This document shows positions 1 through 5,294 of a stretch of DNA of 7,521 bases, piece after piece. This DNA comes from Chitinophaga pinensis (GTDB lineage Bacteria; Bacteroidota; Bacteroidia; UKL13-3). How positions within the stretch are numbered: the stretch's first letter is position 1; every line of letters starts with the position of its first letter. Below the pieces are notes generated by a model, which made no database searches, was not told where the DNA came from, and worked only from the letters and a program-made list of their open reading frames with translations. The translations under genes were made by a program, and so were the position numbers. The stretch covers positions 1 through 7,521 of the forward strand of contig CALPIR020000110.1 in the NCBI GenBank assembly GCA_943323675.2, in the 5' to 3' direction.

Positions 1-573
1 GGGCTTGACCGGATTTATCCTAGTCAACATAAAACCATTGCCAAACAAATGCTTGAACATGGCGGACTATTAACAGAGTTTACAAGTGGTACAATTCCCG
101 ACAGAGAAAACTTTCCGAAGCGAAATAGGATTGTTGCAGGTTTATGTGATGTGTTGGTTGTGGTGGAAACCGGTGTTAAAGGAGGTGCCATGATTACTGC
201 CGAAATTGCCAATAGTTACAATAAAGAAATTATGGCTGTTCCTGGTAGGGTAAGTGATGATAATTCTTATGGTTGTAATGCACTGATTAAACTTAATAAA
301 GCATCCATCATTACTGTACCTGATGATGTATTAATAACGATGGGATGGGAAACATCAATCCCTAAACTACCCAAACAGCAACAAATGCCCTTAGGTTTAT
401 CAACCCAAGAGTTAGCAATTGTTAATTTTATTCGCAGCAAAACCAAAGCAGGAATAGATGACATTGCATTTGCACTACAAATAGATAGTGGTAACCTATC
501 CTTAACCTTGCTCGATTTAGAATTTAATGGGATGATAAGACAACTTCCCGGAAAGTTTTTTGAGTTGGCTTAA
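1..573 (+). CDS. dprA: DNA-processing protein DprA (Smf), 3' part
   Basis: The reading frame is open from base 1 and gives the last 190 residues; the start lies outside the window. DprA binds single-stranded DNA in the cytoplasm and loads RecA on it during natural transformation; it is also widespread in species not known to be competent. The fragment begins inside the Rossmann-like domain with GLDRIYP (1-7), followed by LLTEF (23-27), the family signature FPKRNRIVAGL (38-48), GGAMITAEIA (61-70) and AVPG (79-82), then YGCNALI (90-96). Residues about 133-190 form the small C-terminal winged-helix domain often found in this family. Full-length homologues are usually about 360-380 residues, so roughly half is missing upstream. 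No frameshift is seen. The stop codon TAA is also the first three bases of a TAATACCAAT repeat. Identification rests on these motifs and is secure. Confidence 0.95.
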   Translation, partial: GLDRIYPSQHKTIAKQMLEHGGLLTEFTSGTIPDRENFPKRNRIVAGLCDVLVVVETGVKGGAMITAEIANSYNKEIMAVPGRVSDDNSYGCNALIKLNKASIITVPDDVLITMGWETSIPKLPKQQQMPLGLSTQELAIVNFIRSKTKAGIDDIAFALQIDSGNLSLTLLDLEFNGMIRQLPGKFFELA

Positions 574-590
574 TACCAATTATAGATTTA
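559..590 (+). promoter_or_regulatory. Candidate Bacteroidetes-type promoter for the phosphatase gene
   Basis: TTTG (559-562) is followed after 20 bases by TAGATTTA (583-590), a 7-of-8 match to the phylum's -7 box TAnnTTTG with a -33 TTTG element. It overlaps the end of dprA and would give a leader of about 100 bases before the ATG at 695. The motif is short and the region AT-rich, so chance is a real alternative. Confidence 0.3.
571..580 (+). repeat. TAATACCAAT intergenic repeat, copy 1
   Basis: This 10-mer occurs three times in the window, always at a gene boundary: here, at 5208-5217 on the minus strand, and at 6606-6615. Copy 1 begins with the dprA stop codon and continues with a T, giving an 11-base match to copy 3. 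The flanks beyond 11 bases are not conserved. It may be a dispersed short repeat or a remnant of a mobile-element end; its function is unknown. Confidence 0.45.
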
Positions 591-654
591 TGTAATTGCC
601 CATTGCATTCTGGATTAAAGTAATTATTTCATCATCTGCATTCTCTATCGTGAA

Positions 655-670
655 TTGTTTTTAAAAACAA
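655..670. repeat. Perfect 16-bp palindrome upstream of the phosphatase gene
   Basis: TTGTTTTTAAAAACAA equals its own reverse complement and lies 24 bp before the phosphatase start codon. Perfect dyads of this length can be operators. It could equally be chance in AT-rich DNA. It has too little GC to be a good terminator. Confidence 0.35.
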
Positions 671-694
671 ACGCAATTGGCATAACTTGCAACC

Positions 695-1768
695 ATGGTT
701 TTAAAACGTTTATATCCAATCGTATGGTTATTTGGTTTAATGGGTTTAACGCAAGCCCCCATTGCACAGCATAGCGCAAAACCAAAGCGTGTGGTTTTTT
801 TAATTGGCGATGGCATGGGACTTACACAAATTAGCGCTGCCATGAGTCAGTATAAAGGGCAAAATGCGTTTATGCGTTTCCCGTTTGTTGGATTAAGCAA
901 AACATCATCAGCCAAACAATATATTACCGATAGTGGTGCAGGTGCAACTGCATTCTCAATAGGTAAAAAAACATATAATAATGCCATTGGTGTTGATGCA
1001 GATACTGTACCTCAACCTACCTTATTTGAAATGGCCAAAAAGCAAAATTTAGCAACGGGAGTGGTGGCCACTGTGAGTATACAGCATGCTACACCGGCAA
1101 GCTTTTATGCGCATGTAAAACACCGTAAAATGTACGATAGCATCAGCTCTTTTTTACTAAGTGGTAATTGTGATATTGCCATTGGAGGAGGTGCAAATTT
1201 TATTTATAACCGTGCCGATAAAAGAAATCTTGTAGACGATTTAAAAGCTCAAGGTTTTGGCGTATTTAACGATTCTGTTTTGGTTGATGTAAATTTATCA
1301 AAGTACATTTACACTTTGGCTAAAGACGAGATAAAACCCATGATAAAAGGCAGGGGTGATTTTTTAACACGTGCATCAAACCAAGCCATAAATAACTTAT
1401 CAAAAAATAAAAACGGGTATTTGTTGATGGTGGAAGGTAGCCAAATTGATTGGGGTGGGCATGAAAATGATTACCAGTTTATGAAAACAGAGCTTTGGGA
1501 TTTTAACGAAACCATTAATGCCATATTAGATATAGCAGCGAAGGACAAAGACATGTTGGTAATAGTAACTGCCGACCACGAAACAGGTGGTTTAACCTTA
1601 AACGAAAGTGATGATAAATTAAGTTTTACACCTAAGTTTACCACAGGCGACCACACTGGTGTAATGGTTCCTGTATTTGCTTATGGTGCAGGTGCGCAAG
1701 AATTTGCTGGGATGTATGAAAACACCGAAATTTTTAACAAAATAGTAAAGCTACTTAACCTAAAATAA
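695..1768 (+). CDS. Exported alkaline phosphatase (PhoA family)
   Basis: This is a complete 357-residue member of the alkaline phosphatase family, which hydrolyses phosphate monoesters outside the cytoplasm with two zinc ions and a magnesium ion. A signal peptide (KR at 4-5, hydrophobic 8-18, probable cleavage after Ala24) precedes the enzyme. The active-site set looks complete when compared with E. coli PhoA: Asp39 in GDGMG, nucleophile Ser80 in TDSGAGATAFS, Thr133, Arg144, Glu247 in MVEGSQIDWGGH, Asp252, His256, Asp294-His295 in TADHETGG, and His320 in GDHTG. His131 and Trp253 stand where E. coli has Asp153 and Lys328. It is shorter than E. coli PhoA (471), so peripheral insertions are absent. 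The ATG at 695 is chosen because the next in-frame Met (residue 16) would destroy the signal peptide. It overlaps the next gene by one base. Family assignment is secure; the natural substrate is not known. Confidence 0.95.
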   Translation: MVLKRLYPIVWLFGLMGLTQAPIAQHSAKPKRVVFLIGDGMGLTQISAAMSQYKGQNAFMRFPFVGLSKTSSAKQYITDSGAGATAFSIGKKTYNNAIGVDADTVPQPTLFEMAKKQNLATGVVATVSIQHATPASFYAHVKHRKMYDSISSFLLSGNCDIAIGGGANFIYNRADKRNLVDDLKAQGFGVFNDSVLVDVNLSKYIYTLAKDEIKPMIKGRGDFLTRASNQAINNLSKNKNGYLLMVEGSQIDWGGHENDYQFMKTELWDFNETINAILDIAAKDKDMLVIVTADHETGGLTLNESDDKLSFTPKFTTGDHTGVMVPVFAYGAGAQEFAGMYENTEIFNKIVKLLNLK

Positions 1769-2016
1769 TGGACCAAAAATTAATGTATTTGTTGTTGGCT
1801 GTTTTGGCTATAGTGGTGTTTATGAAAGTTGTTTTACCCAAACTAAGCCTAAATGTAAACCAAGGTAAATTGTTACGCGCTATTTTGTTTTTGGGTATGA
1901 TGATTTGGTTAGGAATAGATTTTTACCTAAAAGAAAAGTATTGGTATATTTTGTTTTTGGTGTTGGGTAGTGTTGGCTTTTTATTGATGTTGAAAGATAG
2001 TAAACAAAAAGGATAA
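1768..2016 (+). CDS. Small three-helix membrane protein of unknown function
   Basis: I do not recognise a family for this 82-residue protein. Its start codon shares the final A of the phosphatase stop codon (TAATG), an arrangement typical of translational coupling, so the two are very probably co-transcribed. The sequence is dominated by three hydrophobic stretches at about 5-26, 35-53 and 57-75. A basic linker (residues 25-39, containing Lys, Asn and Gln) lies between the first two, and a charged turn (DFYLKEKYW, about 51-59) lies between the second and third. The C-terminus is Lys-rich (KDSKQKG). No cysteines, catalytic motifs or signal peptide cleavage site are visible. It most likely sits in the inner membrane. 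Length, coupling and codon use support a real gene. A role in phosphatase export or phosphate sensing would be only a guess from position. Confidence 0.75.
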   Translation: MDQKLMYLLLAVLAIVVFMKVVLPKLSLNVNQGKLLRAILFLGMMIWLGIDFYLKEKYWYILFLVLGSVGFLLMLKDSKQKG

Positions 2017-2025
2017 CAGTTTATC
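2012..2025. other. Convergent gene ends with a small hairpin over both stop codons
   Basis: The stop codons of the plus-strand membrane protein (2014-2016) and the minus-strand secreted protein (2021-2023) are separated by CAGT only. GATAA (2012-2016) and TTATC (2021-2025) form an inverted repeat across the gap. The stem is short and AT-rich with no U-tract, so I do not call it a terminator. Transcripts from both sides probably overlap. Confidence 0.4.
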
Positions 2026-4477
2026 TTATTAAGGTGACGTTTCCATTTATGGTCCCACTAATTCCATCTCCACCGGTATATGTTATGAGGTAAATGTATG
2101 CATCGTTTGGTGCTTGGGTGCCTTCGAATGTGCCATCCCAACTTTCATTAAAGTCAGTAGTTTCAAATACCAACGTGCCCCATCTAGAGTAAATTTTCAA
2201 ATTGTATGTATTCACTTCGGTAACGTATGCTCTAAAAACATCATTGCTGCCATCGTTATTCGGACTAAAAACATTAGGTGCGTATATGCTTGCAGGGCAA
2301 CTAGAAATAACTTTAATTTCTGTTTTATTTTTACATCCTAGCGTGTCTGTTACTTCAACACTAAATTCTCCAGGGTTTTTAGCTAATAATTGAAATGCAG
2401 TAGTGCCGTCATTCCATAATACACTCGAAAAATTCCCTGCAATCTGAAGTAGTGTATCTTGTCTACATACTTTTATCATGCGGTTAGTGAAAATTGTTGG
2501 TCGAGGGTACATGGTTAATGCAATGGTGTCACTGGCTTTACAATTATTATTATCTATAACCTCAACATAATATTTACCACCCAATACAGTAGTTAGGCTA
2601 GAATTGCGCGATCCATCTTGCCACAGGTATTTATTAAAAACTTTATCGCATACAATGGTATAGCTTGTTCCTTCACAAAATGCATCATCATTACCTATAA
2701 AAACAAACGGAGAAACGAAGGTGTCTAAGTTAATGGTGTCAGTGTTGTAGCATCCACTGTTATCTGTAACTGAGATCCAATATTCACCGATTTTATACAC
2801 CTCTATTTCAGCTAAAGTTTGACCCGTGCTCCAAAGGTATTTTACCACATTAGCAGTGTTTGTTGAAAGTGTTATGGTGTCAGTATTACATATTGTTTTA
2901 TCAGGTCCAAGATCTACAATTGGTAATAACTTATTGGTTAATAGCAAGGTGTCCAAATAGGTACATCCATCTTTTAATATCTCAACCCAAAATGTACCAC
3001 CACCAAAATGATTATATATGGGTCCAACAGTGCCATCAAACCATCGGTAACTTTGCGCATTTGCAGCACTAGCATTTAAAGTTATCAGTTGATATGGACA
3101 TACACTTGAGTCTATTCCAATGTTTAGGTTGGGGTTAGGTTTGTTTGTAACCAGTATACTGTCCAACGCTGAACATCCATTTACTGTCACTTCAACCCAA
3201 TACAAACCTTCATTAACAGTAATGTTACTTTGTGTGCTTCCTGTGTTCCAGATATAACTTGCGTGGGGTGTTAGAGCATTAATGTTATAAAACGAGTTAT
3301 AGCAAACAATGGTGTCTTTACCTATATTTATGTTAGGCGGGTATTTTTGTCGTACAATTATACTATCTGTAATGGAGCAATTGTTTTTAGTTACAGTAAT
3401 TTTATACACTCCTTCATTACTAATAGATATCCCAGGTGTTGTATCGTTTGTATTCCATAAATAAGAATAATTGGATTGAGCTTGTCCTACAGAAATGAAT
3501 ATTGGCAGTGATGAATTACTGCAAATGGCTGTATCTTCAACAAGAACAAATGTGGGGTTTTCCTTTCGCGTTAAATAAATTGTATCATAAACATAACATG
3601 GATCAACCCATGTTCTTATGGTATACATGCCAGATAATAATGTTGTAATCGTTTTTGTATTTGCACCTGTATTCCATAAATAATTAGTACCTGTTATTGA
3701 AGATGATAACGTGGTTGGATTAGAAGGGCCAGCACAAGTTGTTATATACCTATCAATAAGTGTGTCGATATTACTGCAATCAGGTATTATTGAAATGTCA
3801 TCAATATAGTAGTAACACATTTTATTCCATCCGCCTCCAGTTCCACCCGCCACAGATTGCAGGTGTGTGCTATTGTTTGCAGAAAAACTACCAACGGTTA
3901 TGTACCTTTCGCCTCCTACTGCAGTGTAATTTCCTGATATTTTTGTCCAATTGTTTTTGTCTGTTACAAAACCCGTAAAAGTAATTTGTGGAGTAACGTT
4001 AAGCACGTTTGAATTATTGGCACTAATTTGTTGGGAAGAGAGATAAACCCCCAAATTGTTTGCTGCAAATTGGCTTTCGTCAGCTAAACTAACAAACATT
4101 TCAAACTTATATGTTCTACCCGCAACAAGGTTACTAGTCAGCGTGCTTTGCATGTATTCGCGATAACCTGCATATTGACCGCTAGACTCAATATTAACAT
4201 AAACTCCAATGTAAGCGTTGCCGGTGTTCGCATTTTGATTGCCTACAAAATTAACCGGCACATCAGGTAAATTATTACCACTGCCAGTTACACAGGCATT
4301 AAAATAGTCAGCAGTTCCGTCTGTGGGTTGTATCCAATTAAAGGGTAGTTTACCATCGTTTCTAGACAATGGACAATTTGGATAGATTTCAAAACTAGGG
4401 TTTTGTACAAGATTTTGCGCAGAAATGGTTAACGATAACCAAATCAATAAAAAAAGTGCGCTCCATCTAGTTTTCAT
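2021..4477 (-). CDS. Secreted Ig-like repeat protein with type B T9SS sorting domain
   Basis: This 818-residue protein is exported and probably displayed on or released from the cell surface through the type IX secretion system. Residues 1-20 are a signal peptide (cleavage likely after SISA-like TISA, before Gln21). Residues about 21-234 resemble the jelly-roll, galactose-binding-like N-terminal domains of Bacteroidetes surface proteins, opening with NLVQNPSFE and closing with YYYIDDISI. Seven repeats of about 70 residues follow (about 246-724), each with a YLWNTG-like core, a GxYxVxV strand and two cysteines. Residues 727-818 form the gliding-motility-associated, type B sorting domain: PNVFSPNNDGSNDVF, IYSRWG, WDGTFEGT, NDAYIYLITY and the ending GNVTLIR. 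No catalytic motif is visible, so adhesion or glycan binding is more likely than enzymatic activity; this is inference. No PorP/SprF-like gene is adjacent. The leader has no Shine-Dalgarno sequence. Confidence 0.93.
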   Translation of the reverse strand: MKTRWSALFLLIWLSLTISAQNLVQNPSFEIYPNCPLSRNDGKLPFNWIQPTDGTADYFNACVTGSGNNLPDVPVNFVGNQNANTGNAYIGVYVNIESSGQYAGYREYMQSTLTSNLVAGRTYKFEMFVSLADESQFAANNLGVYLSSQQISANNSNVLNVTPQITFTGFVTDKNNWTKISGNYTAVGGERYITVGSFSANNSTHLQSVAGGTGGGWNKMCYYYIDDISIIPDCSNIDTLIDRYITTCAGPSNPTTLSSSITGTNYLWNTGANTKTITTLLSGMYTIRTWVDPCYVYDTIYLTRKENPTFVLVEDTAICSNSSLPIFISVGQAQSNYSYLWNTNDTTPGISISNEGVYKITVTKNNCSITDSIIVRQKYPPNINIGKDTIVCYNSFYNINALTPHASYIWNTGSTQSNITVNEGLYWVEVTVNGCSALDSILVTNKPNPNLNIGIDSSVCPYQLITLNASAANAQSYRWFDGTVGPIYNHFGGGTFWVEILKDGCTYLDTLLLTNKLLPIVDLGPDKTICNTDTITLSTNTANVVKYLWSTGQTLAEIEVYKIGEYWISVTDNSGCYNTDTINLDTFVSPFVFIGNDDAFCEGTSYTIVCDKVFNKYLWQDGSRNSSLTTVLGGKYYVEVIDNNNCKASDTIALTMYPRPTIFTNRMIKVCRQDTLLQIAGNFSSVLWNDGTTAFQLLAKNPGEFSVEVTDTLGCKNKTEIKVISSCPASIYAPNVFSPNNDGSNDVFRAYVTEVNTYNLKIYSRWGTLVFETTDFNESWDGTFEGTQAPNDAYIYLITYTGGDGISGTINGNVTLIR
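2306..3742 (-). repeat. Seven Ig-like protein repeats of about 70 residues
   Basis: The core Trp recurs at residues 268, 341, 410, 479, 549, 619 and 688 of the encoded protein, a spacing of 69-73. Cysteine pairs recur at 248/294, 319/367, 392/435, 460/505, 530/576, 601/646 and 671/715. Each unit ends in a D-[ST]-I-hydrophobic strand, except the last, where the Asp is lost (NKTEIKV). The units have diverged in sequence, so recombination between them at the DNA level should be limited. The fold is probably Ig- or PKD-like with a disulfide in each unit; this is inferred from the pattern. Confidence 0.8.
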
Positions 4478-4516
4478 TAAGGTGTGTTTATATTAATAAC
4501 TATACCAAGACCAAAA

Positions 4517-4548
4517 GAAAAGCCCTACAGTTGCGCTGTAAGGCTTTT
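4517..4548 (-). terminator. Intrinsic terminator after the bacilliredoxin gene
   Basis: AAAAGCCCTACAG (4518-4530) pairs with CTGTAAGGCTTTT (4536-4548) around the loop TTGCG, with one C-A mismatch. Read on the minus strand it begins about 20 bases after the bacilliredoxin stop and is followed by TTTTCTTTT. It separates that gene from the repeat protein downstream, implying independent transcription. On the plus strand it also ends in T6, so it may work in both directions. Confidence 0.8.
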
Positions 4549-4567
4549 TTAATCTCGTTTTAAAGTA

Positions 4568-4987
4568 CTAGCAAAACTCGTTAAATGCGGCTTCTAAATT
4601 AGCGGCTATCATATCTGCACTGCGGCCTTCAATGTTATGGCGTTCAATAAAATGAACCAATTCGCCATTTTTGTATAGAGCAATACTTGGGCTTGATGGC
4701 GGAAAAGGGGCTGTAAATTCGCGAGCTTTTGACACGGCTTCGGTTTCTTGCCCAGCAAAAACAGTGATTAACTTACTAGGTTTTTTGGCAGCGCTCTCAA
4801 CGGCCTTAATAACTCCAGGACGGCAAGTTCCAGCAGCACATCCGCATACCGAATTAAATACCAATAATTTTGTTCCAGTATTATCTGTTAATTCTTGTTC
4901 AACCTCTGCTGCAGTTTTTAAACTTTTAAAACCTACATTTTCTAATTGTTGACGCATTGGCGCAACTAACATTTCAGGATATGGCAT
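4568..4987 (-). CDS. Bacilliredoxin, BrxA/BrxB (YphP/YqiW) family
   Basis: This 139-residue cytoplasmic protein has the usual length and features of the bacilliredoxin family: the MPYPEMLVAPMRQQL opening, the NSVCGCAAG active-site loop (Cys48 and Cys50), RPG at 56-58, and the cis-Pro-like SSPSIAL segment (Pro100) of a thioredoxin-like fold. Family members in Bacillus reduce mixed disulfides between proteins and bacillithiol. Whether this organism makes bacillithiol cannot be seen here. Two further cysteines stand out: Cys55, in GTCRPG where Bacillus homologues have Ala, and the very last residue Cys139. The start was chosen because it gives the conserved N-terminus. No Shine-Dalgarno sequence is present. 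It is divergent from ahcY across 307 bp and is followed by its own terminator, so it is probably a single-gene unit. Family assignment is secure; the actual thiol partner is inferred. Confidence 0.93.
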   Translation of the reverse strand: MPYPEMLVAPMRQQLENVGFKSLKTAAEVEQELTDNTGTKLLVFNSVCGCAAGTCRPGVIKAVESAAKKPSKLITVFAGQETEAVSKAREFTAPFPPSSPSIALYKNGELVHFIERHNIEGRSADMIAANLEAAFNEFC

Positions 4988-5021
4988 TTGTTTAGTATTA
5001 ATTTTTTGGTGAATTATTTTT

Positions 5022-5034
5022 ATGATTCAATCAT
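5022..5034. promoter_or_regulatory. ATGATT-C-AATCAT dyad upstream of the bacilliredoxin gene
   Basis: A 6+1+6 perfect inverted repeat lies 35-47 bp upstream of the bacilliredoxin start codon, just after a minus-strand TTTG (5040-5043) that could be a -33 element. The position would suit an operator. No matching -7 box was convincing at this spacing, and I recognise no known regulator site. Confidence 0.3.
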
Positions 5035-5077
5035 TAAGCCAAAACAACTTGGCCTGTATAATTGTCATATACATGTG

Positions 5078-5085
5078 CAAATGTA
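5078..5085 (-). promoter_or_regulatory. Candidate -7 box for the bacilliredoxin gene
   Basis: Read on the minus strand this is TACATTTG, an exact TAnnTTTG match, about 90 bases before the bacilliredoxin start. No TTTG is present at the expected -33 distance, which weakens the call. It forms part of copy A of the 11-mer repeat. Confidence 0.3.
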
Positions 5086-5130
5086 AAATTTTAACCAACG
5101 TTTTTATGCTTTAGTGTTACTAAATTATAA

Positions 5131-5162
5131 TTTTACATTTGTTCCTCCGAACAAATGCAAAA
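5131..5162. repeat. Long imperfect inverted repeat upstream of ahcY
   Basis: Fourteen-base arms (5131-5144 and 5149-5162) pair around the loop CTCC with one A-C mismatch; the inner nine pairs CATTTGTTC/GAACAAATG are perfect. Each arm holds one copy of the 11-mer CAAATG[TC]AAAA. The left arm contains TACATTTG (5134-5141), a plus-strand -7 match. No U-tract follows, so a terminator is unlikely. It could be an operator or a structured leader. Confidence 0.5.
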
Positions 5163-5207
5163 TGTATAAGCTTGGTTTTAAACTAATATCATTGCGCTGT
5201 TTGTGTT

Positions 5208-5217
5208 ATTGGTATTA
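5208..5217 (-). repeat. TAATACCAAT intergenic repeat, copy 2
   Basis: This is the inverted copy of the 10-mer, 78 bp upstream of the ahcY start. With copy 3 at the ahcY stop codon it brackets ahcY as inverted repeats. Only the ten bases match; the flanks differ. Confidence 0.45.
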
Positions 5218-5238
5218 CCTTTGACGCATTAAAATAAA

Positions 5239-5270
5239 TTTTCATTATATCGTTATAAATACTAATTTTG
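5239..5270 (+). promoter_or_regulatory. Candidate ahcY promoter
   Basis: TAATTTTG (5263-5270) is an exact match to the Bacteroidetes -7 box. TTTT (5239-5242), one base off TTTG, lies 20 bases upstream at the -33 position. Transcription would start a few bases downstream, giving a leader of about 15-20 bases before the ATG at 5295. This is the best placed promoter in the window. Confidence 0.5.
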
Positions 5271-5294
5271 CAATCCTTTAAGATTTAAATATTT

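Larger units (their letters stand above)
4988..5294. other. Divergent control region between bacilliredoxin and ahcY
   Basis: This 307-bp spacer holds no convincing gene or RNA gene. Visible in it are a 13-bp dyad near the bacilliredoxin start (5022-5034), three copies of CAAATG[TC]AAAA (5078-5088 plus, 5131-5141 minus, 5152-5162 plus), one inverted TAATACCAAT (5208-5217), and a -7 box just before ahcY (5263-5270). The whole stretch is AT-rich. I found no riboswitch-like conserved structure. Confidence 0.7.

Noticed and set aside
2114..3978. Several 63-75-codon plus-strand frames inside the repeat-protein gene
   Set aside because: They are antisense to a continuous 818-residue frame with signal peptide, repeats and sorting domain, and show no family motifs.
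4857..4865. AATACCAAT as a fourth repeat copy
   Set aside because: It lies in the coding sequence of the bacilliredoxin, lacks the first T, and encodes conserved core residues.
4671..4952. 93-codon plus-strand open frame
   Set aside because: It lies wholly antisense within the well-supported bacilliredoxin gene and resembles no protein family.
5131..5162. Inverted repeat read as an intrinsic terminator
   Set aside because: The stem is AT-rich and no T-tract follows on either strand, and no gene ends nearby.
5100..5294. Possible SAH- or SAM-type riboswitch upstream of ahcY
   Set aside because: The leader is AT-rich without the GC-rich conserved helices of SAH aptamers, and the best promoter leaves only about 15-20 bases of leader.
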